This document shows positions 52,745 to 61,500 of a DNA stretch of 64,000 nt, piece by piece. This stretch comes from JANQIV01 sp050117315 (GTDB lineage: Bacteria > Bacteroidota > Ignavibacteria > Ignavibacteriales > Melioribacteraceae). Below the pieces are notes generated by a model. It did no database searches, was not told the DNA's origin, and worked only from the letters and a program-made list of their open reading frames with translations. The position numbers and the translations under genes are program-made. Location: assembly GCA_050117315.1 (NCBI GenBank), contig JASFMY010000015.1, forward strand, positions 1 to 64,000. Reading direction: 5' to 3'. Numbering within the stretch: position 1 is the first letter of the stretch; every line of letters starts with the position of its first letter.

Positions 52745-53439
52745 TGCTCGAAGAACTAAAAAATGAAGTAATGAAAGCCAACCTTGAACTTGTAAACCTC
52801 GGACTTGTAACTTTAACATGGGGCAATGTAAGCGGTATCAGCCGTGCGGAAGGACTAATTGTTATTAAACCCAGCGGTGTTGATTATAGTAAAATGAAAA
52901 CATCGGACATGGTCGTTTTAGATATGTCGGGAAAAATTGTCGAAGGCAATTTAAGACCCTCTTCAGATAAATCAACACATATTGAACTTTATAAAGCCTT
53001 CCCTGAAATTGGAGGGATTGCGCATACTCACAGCACTTATGCAACTATCTTTGCGCAAGCTTGTATGGAAATTCCATGCATGGGAACTACTCATGCAGAT
53101 CACTTTTATGGTACAATTCCGATAACAAGAGCTTTAACCGAAGAAGAAACTTCCTCCGATTATGAAAAGAATACGGGCACTGTTATTATAGAAAGGTTTG
53201 CCGGAATTGATCCGATTGCTATGCCGGGAGTATTGGTTTCTCAACACGCACCGTTTTGTTGGGGCAAAGATGCAATGGACTCGGTTAAAAATAGTTTGAT
53301 CTTAGAACGAGTTGCTCAAATGGCTATTGGTACATTTAGTATAAATGCTAATGCATCAGAATTACCGGAGTATGTTTTAGAAAAACACTATCAACGTAAG
53401 CATGGACCTAATGCATACTATGGTCAGAATAACAAGTAA
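52741..53439 (+). CDS. araD: L-ribulose-5-phosphate 4-epimerase
   Basis: The 232-residue class II aldolase-type enzyme makes D-xylulose 5-phosphate. Landmarks: GLVTLTWGNVSGISR, KPSGVDY, zinc-site AHTHSTYATIFAQ, GTTHADHFYG and VSQHAPFCWGKDA. Two ATGs stand in tandem at the start. The last ~59 bp are duplicated with few changes at 55091-55149. Confidence 0.97.
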   Translation: MMLEELKNEVMKANLELVNLGLVTLTWGNVSGISRAEGLIVIKPSGVDYSKMKTSDMVVLDMSGKIVEGNLRPSSDKSTHIELYKAFPEIGGIAHTHSTYATIFAQACMEIPCMGTTHADHFYGTIPITRALTEEETSSDYEKNTGTVIIERFAGIDPIAMPGVLVSQHAPFCWGKDAMDSVKNSLILERVAQMAIGTFSINANASELPEYVLEKHYQRKHGPNAYYGQNNK

Positions 53440-53472
53440 ATTATTTCGAAATAATAGAGAGAGTCATTAGTA

Positions 53473-54969
53473 ATGGTAGATTTTAATAATTATGAAGTTT
53501 GGTTCGTTACCGGTAGTCAACATCTTTATGGTGATGAAACATTAAAACAAGTCGCAGAACATTCAAAAATAATTGTTGATAAATTAAACAGCGTTGAGAA
53601 AATTCCTGTTAAAATTGTTTTCAAACCTGTTGTTACAACACCTGATTCAATTTACCATGTTTGTCTAGAAGCAAATAGTTTAAAAAATTGTATCGGTATA
53701 ATTACTTGGATGCATACTTTCTCTCCTGCAAAAATGTGGATAAACGGTTTGAAAATTTTGAATAAACCAATGCTTCATCTTCACACTCAATTTAACCGAG
53801 ACATACCTTGGGATAGCATTGATATGGATTTTATGAATCTCAATCAATCTGCTCACGGCGATAGAGAATTTGGTTTTATTTGCACAAGAATGAAAATTGC
53901 TCGCAAAGTTGTTGTAGGATATTGGAAAAATGAAGATGTTCAAGAAAGAATTTCCGTTTGGATGAGAGCTGCTGCCGCTAAACAAGATTTACAAGGCAGT
54001 AAGTTTGCCCGTTTCGGCGATAACATGAGAGAGGTTGCTGTGACCGAAGGTGATAAAGTAGAAATACAAATTAAACTTGGTGCTTCTGTTAATGGTTACG
54101 GAATTGGAGATCTTGTAAAATATGTTGACGCTGTAACGGGTGCCGAACTTAAAGAAACTCTCGAAGATTATTACAGCAAATACAAAGTTGTTGATGAATT
54201 GAAAGAAGGCGGTGCTAAACATCAAATGCTGGCTGATGCAGCAAAAATTGAAATCGGTATGCGCAAATTCTTGCAAGCCGGAGATTTCAAAGGATTCACT
54301 ACAACATTTGAAAACTTGCACGGACTTACTCAGCTTCCCGGTTTAGCCGTACAAAGATTGATGGCTGAAGGTTATGGATTTGGGGCAGAAGGTGATTGGA
54401 AAACCGCTGTATTAGTGAGAGCAATGAAAGTTATGAATGCCGGTCTTGACGGCGGTGTTTCTTTTATGGAAGATTACACTTATCATCTTAATGAATCCGG
54501 TACCGGAATGAAGGAACTTGGCGCTCACATGCTGGAAATCTGCGAATCCATTGCAGATGGCGACGTTAAATTGGAAGTCCATCCGCTTTCAATTGGCGGC
54601 AAAGAGGATCCCCCTAGATTGGTTTTCAATACTAAAACCGGACCGGCAATTAATACTACACTTATCGATATGGGTGATAGATTAAGAATCATCACGAATA
54701 AAGTAAAAGTAGTTGAACCGGAAGCAGATTTACCGAAATTACCGGTCTCAAGAGTATTGTGGATTCCTGAACCTGATCTTAAAACTTTTGCTCATGCTTG
54801 GATACTTGCAGGCGGTGCGCATCATACCGGTTTTAGCCAGGCTTTAACAGCAGAATACATTGAAGATTTTGCAGAAATGGTAGGAATAGAATATTTACTC
54901 ATCGATGATTCCACTATAATTTCTGAATTTAAAAAAGAAATTAGATTCAACGATTCATACTTTTGTTGA
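53473..54969 (+). CDS. araA: L-arabinose isomerase
   Basis: The 498-residue enzyme converts L-arabinose to L-ribulose. It begins EVWFVTGSQHLYGDETLKQV and has TWMHTFSPAKMWI, LHLHTQFNRDIPWD, NLNQSAHGDREFGF, the metal Glu segments AEGYGFGAEGDWKT and FMEDYTYHLNE, and the metal His late in GGAHHTGFS. The cluster order is araB-araD-araA. Confidence 0.98.
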   Translation: MVDFNNYEVWFVTGSQHLYGDETLKQVAEHSKIIVDKLNSVEKIPVKIVFKPVVTTPDSIYHVCLEANSLKNCIGIITWMHTFSPAKMWINGLKILNKPMLHLHTQFNRDIPWDSIDMDFMNLNQSAHGDREFGFICTRMKIARKVVVGYWKNEDVQERISVWMRAAAAKQDLQGSKFARFGDNMREVAVTEGDKVEIQIKLGASVNGYGIGDLVKYVDAVTGAELKETLEDYYSKYKVVDELKEGGAKHQMLADAAKIEIGMRKFLQAGDFKGFTTTFENLHGLTQLPGLAVQRLMAEGYGFGAEGDWKTAVLVRAMKVMNAGLDGGVSFMEDYTYHLNESGTGMKELGAHMLEICESIADGDVKLEVHPLSIGGKEDPPRLVFNTKTGPAINTTLIDMGDRLRIITNKVKVVEPEADLPKLPVSRVLWIPEPDLKTFAHAWILAGGAHHTGFSQALTAEYIEDFAEMVGIEYLLIDDSTIISEFKKEIRFNDSYFC

Positions 54970-55186
54970 TTTTAGAAAGTATCTATGAGTAGGAAAAATA
55001 ATTGTTATTCCGGAAAGCACTAAAGCAGGGAATGAAAGAAGCCGACATTTACGGCAATTTTGAACATAAACAACAGCGTGTCTAAAGATAATGTTTTAGA
55101 AAAACACTATCAACTTAAGCATGGACCTAGTGCATACTATGATCAGAAATAAATAGATTCCATCGTAACGAGAAAGGAGATTTAAC
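54970..55186 (+). pseudogene. Decayed mosaic of fucI-like and araD-like sequence
   Basis: The gap between araA and the FucI-like gene has no ORF but contains recognisable pieces. 55041-55056 equals 56072-56087 inside the fucI-like gene, and 55061-55090 matches 56139-56170 (ACATAAACAACAGCGTG) with changes. 55091-55149 matches the last 59 bp of araD (53372-53430) with about four differences. The fucI-like pieces carry an internal deletion. The order suggests a past rearrangement or unequal recombination. The end (AAAGGAGAT at 55173-55181) is the ribosome site of the next gene. Confidence 0.8.
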
Positions 55187-56665
55187 ATGCAAAACATACC
55201 GGAAATTAAACTCGGTTTAATAGCTGTAAGCCGTGATTGTTTTCCAATTGAACTATCAAGAAAAAGAAGACAAAACGTAATAACTGAATGTGATAAAAAA
55301 AATATTCCCGTAATCGAGTTAGAAACCGTTATTGAAAACGAGAATGATGTTATCAATGCTCTAAAAGAAATCAAAGACAAAGAAATTAACGCACTTGCAA
55401 TTTATCTTGGCAACTTCGGGCCGGAAGGGCCAACAACTTTACTTGCACAAAAATTCGGCGGGCCTGTAATGGTCACCGCCGCTGCAGAAGACAGCGGTAA
55501 AGATTTAATTAACGGAAGAGGCGATGCATACTGCGGTTTATTAAGTGCATCATATAATTTGGGTTTAAGAAGACTGTCTCCTTACATACCGGAATACCCT
55601 ATCGGTGATGCAGAGGATACTGCTTTGATGCTTGCTGATTTTCTTCCTATTGCACGCATAGTAAACGGCGTAAGAAATCTTAAAATAATTTCCTTCGGGC
55701 CTCGTCCGTTTGATTTTATTACCTGCCATGCTCCAATTCAGCCGCTTTACGACCTTGGTGTTGAAATTATGGAAAACAGCGAACTCGATTTATACGACAT
55801 TGTTCAAGCAGAAAAAGATAATCCGAAGGTAAAAGAAATTGCAAAAGAAATGACGGATGAATTGGGCAAAGGGAGTACATATCCCGACTTAATTGAAAAG
55901 CTTGCTCAATACGAACTTGCTCTTGAAAAGTTTATGAATGATAATTTGGGCGCTTCGCAATATGCGGCATATGCCAATAAATGCTGGCCCGCATTTGAAA
56001 AATACTTTGGACATGTTCCGTGTTACCTTAACTCACGCCTTGCGGCTAAAGGCGTGCCGGTTGCTTGCGAGGCCGACATTTACGGCACTTTGAGCGAATA
56101 CATGGCTGTTTGTGCAACCGGGATTCCGCCGGCAATCCTGGACATAAACAACAGCGTGCCAAAAGATATGTTTGAAGAAAGCAAACCTGAAATAGGCGAT
56201 TATTCCTTACATGATTTATGGATGGGATTCCATTGCGGAAATACCTCTACCACTTGTATTGTTGAACCTGTTATGCAATACCAATTGATTATGAATAGAC
56301 TAATTGAAGGGGGAAAAGAACCGGATATTACCAGGGGTACAATTGAGGGACAAATAAAATCGGGCCCTGTTTCAATTTTCCGTATTCAATCAAATCCCGA
56401 TGCAAAATTAGATGCATATGTAGCAAACGGAGAGGTGCTAAACATAAATCCAAAATCTTTCGGATGTATTGGAGTATTTGCAATTAAAGAAATGGGAAGA
56501 TTTTACCGTCACGTTTTAATTGAAAAAAGATTCCCGCATCATACGGCTGTTGCGTTCAAGCATTCATCCAAATATTTGTTCGCAGCTTGTAAAATGCTCG
56601 GTGTTGACGACGTATTTTTCAACTATCCGAAAGGTATTTATTATCCTTCTGAAAATCCATTCTAG
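55187..56665 (+). CDS. L-fucose/L-arabinose isomerase-family protein
   Basis: The 492-residue protein belongs to the FucI/AraA-like isomerase superfamily. Segments: LGNFGPEGPTTLLAQKF, ACEADIYGTLSEYMA (metal Glu/Asp region), DLWMGFHCGNTSTTCIVEP, and KEMGRFYRHVLIEKRFPHHTAVAF near the end. It is clearly not a second AraA. Possible substrates are L-fucose, D-arabinose or another pectin-linked deoxy or pentose sugar. No matching kinase or aldolase is adjacent beyond araB/araD. Excellent ribosome site (AAAGGAGAT). Confidence 0.82.
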   Translation: MQNIPEIKLGLIAVSRDCFPIELSRKRRQNVITECDKKNIPVIELETVIENENDVINALKEIKDKEINALAIYLGNFGPEGPTTLLAQKFGGPVMVTAAAEDSGKDLINGRGDAYCGLLSASYNLGLRRLSPYIPEYPIGDAEDTALMLADFLPIARIVNGVRNLKIISFGPRPFDFITCHAPIQPLYDLGVEIMENSELDLYDIVQAEKDNPKVKEIAKEMTDELGKGSTYPDLIEKLAQYELALEKFMNDNLGASQYAAYANKCWPAFEKYFGHVPCYLNSRLAAKGVPVACEADIYGTLSEYMAVCATGIPPAILDINNSVPKDMFEESKPEIGDYSLHDLWMGFHCGNTSTTCIVEPVMQYQLIMNRLIEGGKEPDITRGTIEGQIKSGPVSIFRIQSNPDAKLDAYVANGEVLNINPKSFGCIGVFAIKEMGRFYRHVLIEKRFPHHTAVAFKHSSKYLFAACKMLGVDDVFFNYPKGIYYPSENPF

Positions 56666-56679
56666 TATTACGGAAACCA

Positions 56680-56710
56680 CAAACCAAGTTCCTTCAAGGA
56701 ACTTGGTTTG
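56680..56710. repeat. REP-type palindrome left of the Y1 transposase
   Basis: Perfect 15-1-15 palindrome: CAAACCAAGTTCCTT, central C, then the complement. It lies 21 bp upstream of the transposase start. Its arms are identical to those of the right-hand copy at 57361-57391. It may also end the arabinose transcript. Confidence 0.88.
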
Positions 56711-56731
56711 TTAAAAATAAGGGAAGCAAAA

Positions 56732-57334
56732 ATGGGTTATAGAAAGGGTCCATTAATCTCGGGTAATTATTATCATATATTTAATAGAGGAAATAACCAT
56801 CAGGATATCTTTATAGAAAAAAAGAATTATTATTACTTCTTTAAAAAAATTGTCAATGCGTTTGATGACAAGATAGAGTTGATTTGTTATTGTTTTATGC
56901 CTAACCATTATCATTTGATTGTTCATTCCAACGAAGACAATTCAATTTCAATTGCAATGCAGAAAATTGCGACCGGGTATTCACGGGCAATAAACAAAGC
57001 GTACCAGAGAAACGGTCATTTATTCGAAGGATCGTATAAAAATAAACTAATTCCTAATAATGATTATTTATTACATCTAAGCAGATATATTCATTTAAAT
57101 CCCCTAAAAGCTAAACTGATAAAAAAAATAGAGGAGTGGATTTTTTCAAGCTATCTGGATTACACCGGAAAAAGGAGAAATGCTTTTTTAAAGATGAATA
57201 CTATTCTAGAACAATTTGGGAAAGAAATAAACCAAGTTTCTCAAAGAAACTTGGTTTATAAAAAATACGAAGAGTTTGTTAATTCATTTCAGGCTGATTC
57301 TTTCCGTCTTCCTAATGATTTGTTAATTGATTGA
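56732..57334 (+). CDS. REP-associated tyrosine (Y1/IS200-like) transposase
   Basis: I start at the ATG at 56732 (AAGGGAAG upstream); an 8-codon longer reading begins at a TTG inside the REP arm. The 200-residue product has the HUH motif (MPNHYHLIVHS), the catalytic Tyr in IATGYSRAINK, and RAYT-type landmarks YYHIFNRGNN, NGHLFEGSYKNKLI and LSRYIHLNPLKAKLI. RAYTs are single-copy housekeeping-like relatives of IS200 that mobilise REP palindromes. It is flanked by matching REPs on both sides. A related palindrome lies inside its 3' coding part (57227-57259, residues EINQVSQRNLVY). Confidence 0.93.
   Translation: MGYRKGPLISGNYYHIFNRGNNHQDIFIEKKNYYYFFKKIVNAFDDKIELICYCFMPNHYHLIVHSNEDNSISIAMQKIATGYSRAINKAYQRNGHLFEGSYKNKLIPNNDYLLHLSRYIHLNPLKAKLIKKIEEWIFSSYLDYTGKRRNAFLKMNTILEQFGKEINQVSQRNLVYKKYEEFVNSFQADSFRLPNDLLID
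57227..57259. repeat. REP-like palindrome within the transposase coding sequence
   Basis: Two 14-bp arms (ATAAACCAAGTTTC and complement) enclose TCAAA. The arms share AACCAAGTT with the flanking REPs. It is translated in frame as part of NQVSQRNLVYK near the C-terminus. Confidence 0.85.
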
Positions 57335-57356
57335 AATAATGCGCTATAGCCAACCA

Positions 57357-57395
57357 TATACAAACCAAGTTCCTTAAAGGAACTTGGTTTGTATA
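57357..57395. repeat. REP-type palindrome right of the Y1 transposase
   Basis: A perfect 39-bp palindrome with central A: TATA plus the same 15-bp arm as the left copy, mirrored. It lies between the stop of the transposase gene and the stop of the minus-strand kinase gene, where it could act as a two-way terminator. Confidence 0.88.
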
Positions 57396-57404
57396 GTTGC
57401 GACG

Positions 57405-58559
57405 TCAAATATTTTTAGGAATTGTAAGTACAACTTCCGCACCTTTAGGCTCTAGGTTTCGAATTTCTACATTCCCGTTATGTGCATCCATAATTAACTT
57501 AACGGCAGCTAGTCCCAAGCCGAATCCCTCCGAATGGTTCATTACATTATTGGTAGTAAAAATATCATACAATTGTTTTTGAGCTTCCTCTGAAAAACCA
57601 TCACCATTATCCTTAACAATTATTTCAAAATCTTTATCGTGGTTATTGAACATAATCATTACTTCGCTTTCACAGGGAGCAAAACGAATTGCATTCCCCA
57701 ATAATTGATGTAAACATTTTTTTAATAATTCAATATCTATTGTAGCATTAATTTTTTCACTTGCATATTCTTCTTTTATGGTAATTTGTTTTTCTTCAAG
57801 TTTTGACTTGAATTTTTCTATTGTTGTCCTGATAATTTCAATCAAATCGGCCTTTGTATATTCAACCGGGTATCTTTGCGTCCGGAGAGAAGTTATTAAC
57901 AGCGCTATTTCCGAAAATCTGGATAACCTTAAAGCAGAGTCCATAAGATTACTTACAAATTCCTTGCTTTCTTCATCTTGTACAGTATCCATTAGTATCT
58001 CTGCAAAACCTAATATACCGTTTAACGGTGTTCTAAGTTCGTGGCTGATTAATATCAGGAAATCCGATTTGGCTTTTTCCAAAACCTTTAATTTTTCATT
58101 TGCTTCCACTAATTGCTGAGTACGCTCTTTTACTTTGTTTTCCAAATTTGCATTCAATCTTTTTACAATATCACGCTGCTTTTTAATCTCTAATTGAGTA
58201 TTGACACGAGCTTTTAGTTCCTCGGAATTAAACGGCTTTGTGATATAATCAACTGCCCCAACTTCAAAACCTTTTAACACACTTTCCAGTTCGGATAAAG
58301 CCGTAATAAAAATTATCGGCGTTTCTTTAGATAAAGGCTGTTCTTTTAATTTTCTACTTACTTCAAAACCATCCATCCCCGGCATGGAAACATCCAATAG
58401 AATTAAATCAAACTTGTTTTTAGCGGCATGTTTCAGTGCATCATTTCCGTTTGTTGCAAAGGCAATTGAATAGCTGTCCTTTCCAAGTGTATTTGCAATT
58501 ATTTGAATATTCTTTGGGATATCATCTACTACAAGAATTTTATTTTTCATCTCTTCCAT
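57405..58559 (-). CDS. Response-regulator/histidine-kinase fusion (REC-HisKA-HATPase)
   Basis: The 384-residue soluble protein begins with a receiver domain (~5-120; LLDVSMPGMDGF holds the phospho-acceptor Asp, FITA and DYITKPFNSEEL the switch Thr and Lys). A coiled coil (~125-165), a HisKA dimerisation domain (LISHELRTPLNGILGF) and a HATPase domain (~275-380; NAIRFAPCE, VKDNGDGF, GFGLGLAAVK) follow. An N-terminal receiver before the kinase means it likely takes a phosphoryl group from another kinase. The neighbouring hybrid kinase, 32 bp upstream in the same direction, is the obvious partner. Confidence 0.92.
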   Translation of the reverse strand: MEEMKNKILVVDDIPKNIQIIANTLGKDSYSIAFATNGNDALKHAAKNKFDLILLDVSMPGMDGFEVSRKLKEQPLSKETPIIFITALSELESVLKGFEVGAVDYITKPFNSEELKARVNTQLEIKKQRDIVKRLNANLENKVKERTQQLVEANEKLKVLEKAKSDFLILISHELRTPLNGILGFAEILMDTVQDEESKEFVSNLMDSALRLSRFSEIALLITSLRTQRYPVEYTKADLIEIIRTTIEKFKSKLEEKQITIKEEYASEKINATIDIELLKKCLHQLLGNAIRFAPCESEVMIMFNNHDKDFEIIVKDNGDGFSEEAQKQLYDIFTTNNVMNHSEGFGLGLAAVKLIMDAHNGNVEIRNLEPKGAEVVLTIPKNI

Positions 58560-58591
58560 ATTATAAACACCTTAATATTATGCTTAAAAAC

Positions 58592-61500
58592 CTATCTCAT
58601 TTTATTTGCAAATTTTTCATACTTACCAATTGCATTTCTCATTTTTTCTATATCATAATTTTCTGCTTGATATATAATTTCATTACCGATTTTCTTAAGT
58701 TCCTCTATTTCAAGCTCTTCAGCAGTTTCAATTAGTTTTTTACCAAGTTTAATAGAAGAATCTACAAAAGGATCATTTTTAGCTTCTTGAAGTAAATCTC
58801 TTATAACTGTTTTATGTTGTTCAAAAAAAGATTGTTTTTTTGCATCAGTAATATTTTCCGAAATAGTGCCATGACTCCACTTCGCTTTCCCTTTTTTAGA
58901 ATGAGGCAGGTAATTGGAAATTTCAATTAATAGGTCGTCTACTCGAATAGGCTTGAATAGTTTGGCTGAAAATTTCGCTTCTTTAAATTTCATTTCTTCC
59001 GATTTTGAAACCGAAGCGGTGAAGGCTATAATAGGAATTTTTTTAGTCGCCGAGTTAGATTTGATTTTTTTTGTCGCCTCAATACCGTCAAGATTTGGCA
59101 TTTTAATATCCATTAATATTAAGTCGGGGAACTCTTTTCCGGCTAGTTTTATTGCCTCGTATCCGTCTACAGCCTTAACAATATCTACATTTGTGCCGCT
59201 GAATATTTCTTCAATTAGATCTCTATTTTCCTTTATATCATCTGCGATTAATAGTTTTGATTTTGCGAATTTATAATCTCTTATATCCAGTTCAAATTCT
59301 TTTTGCTTAATTGGAGTTGTAGCGGCTACCGGTACATTCTTTAATAAGACAGTGAACTTACTCCCTACGCCTTCTTTACTTTCTAGCAAAATCTCTCCAT
59401 CCATTGCTTCTACCAATCTTTTTGAAATAGTTAAGCCCAACCCGCTGCCGCCGAAATGCTTGGTGCTTTGTCCTTCCCGTTGCCCGAATGCTTCGAATAT
59501 CACTTCTCTCTGGTCATCAGGTATCCCTATTCCGGTATCAATTACATCAATAGAAAGATTAACTTTACTATCATCGATTTCTTGTACCTCCTGACTTACC
59601 ACAATTGTAATACTTCCTTTCTCGGTGAACTTAACTGCATTACCTACAAGATTAAAAAGTACCTGCCTTATTCTAAGTTCGTCTAAAACCAGTCCGTCGG
59701 AAATGCTGTTATTCATTTGAATATTGAAATCAAGATTCTTCGAAGATATTTTTAACGAAAAGATATTTTCAATATCTTTAATGATCTCCCTAATATTAAC
59801 GGCCTCAAATTGAAGTTCAACTTTGCCGGCCTCAACTTTGGATAAATCCAATATGTCGTTTATTAAAGCCAACAAATTTTTTCCACTACTATTAATAGCA
59901 TTCACGTAAGATAATAGTTTTTCATCGGCAACTAATTTTTTCATCAAGTCGGAAAAGCCGATTATTGAGTTCATAGGTGTACGGATTTCATGGCTCATGT
60001 TTGCCAGGAATTCACTTTTAGCCTTATTTGCTTCTTCCGCCTTTTCTTTTGCATATGTTAATTCTATTGTCAATTCTTTGAGATTAGTTATATCATCGGC
60101 AATTCCTACCACTCTTAATTCATTTTCACCTACACGGAATATAAATGTGCGTACATGGATCCATCGTATGTCCCCGCCGGAATGATATATCCTGAATTCT
60201 TCGTCAAAATTAGTTTCATTTCTGTTAGAGTCTATATATGCTTGCCTTATTCTATTCTTATCCTCAATATGAACAAGCCTTAAAAATCGACTCGGTTTTT
60301 TATAAACTTCATCCAGGGAATCACCCAATACTTTTTCGTATGCCGGGTTGATGTATAAGAGTTTGTCTTTTGAGCTTAACCAAAGTACGCTACTAATATT
60401 TTCGGCTAATTGTCTGAATTTAATTTCACTTTCTTTTAACGCCTTTTCAACCTTCTTTCTCTCTATAACATAACCAAGTTGCACGCCAATCTGCGAAGCT
60501 ATATCTATCATTGTATCATCTTGTTCTATTTCCTTATTAATGAGGAATTCCATGATAGCTTCTATTTTATAGTCTACTATAATTGGAAATCCGAAGACCG
60601 TTTTCAATCCCAGTTTAGACACAACTGCCGATTTAATGTTTTTACTTTTACGGATGTCCGTGGTCCAGGCAGGTTTATATGAATTGTAAATGCCCGCCAT
60701 CAAAAACTCTTCCCGCTTAAATGTTGCCCCGCGCAATGTTTTCTTGAACTCCAAATGCTTTTCCGGAAATTCAAAGTACCAGATATCCGCAGGATAAATA
60801 TTTTTAAACTCGGGATCAGAGAAAAGTACATGCCCTATAGGCCAGTTAATATACTGTGCAACACGAGTTAAAGTTGACTGCAAGGCTTCTTCAGGGGTTA
60901 GAGCTTTATTTGAAACCGACGCAACATCTTTAAGCAAGTCGGCAATTTCCGCCTGTTTTTTCACCACTTCATTTGCCTCTGCAAGTTCTCTTGTTCTTTC
61001 GTTAACTTTTAGTTCAAGTTCCACATTCAAACCATTAAGCTTCTCTTCGTATTTTTTTCTTTCGGTTATGTCTTCAACAGTCCCTTCATAAAAAAGAACC
61101 TCGCCTTTATCATCTTTAATTGCCCTGGCATTTTCTCTTACAAAAATCAATTCACCGTCTCTCTTTTTCCATCTGCTTTGTATACTTACTACATTATCAC
61201 TGTTATCAACTATTTTTCTAAAGCTAAACCTATCTGTTTTATTATCAGAAAAACCTTCTTTTTCCAAATCCCTGTTAAATAATTCAGTAGGATCGTCGTA
61301 GCCAAGCATATTTAAAATTGCCGGGTTGGCCATTAAGATTTTCCCGTCCGGGGTAGTCTGGTATATTCCTATTGGAGAATGATCAAATAAATCCCGGTAT
61401 TTTTTTTCACTCTCTCTTAAAGCCTCTCTTGCCACAACTTGTTCGGTTATAACGTCGGTAAACATTATTATCCCGCCTATTTCTCCGTCATGGGTATACC

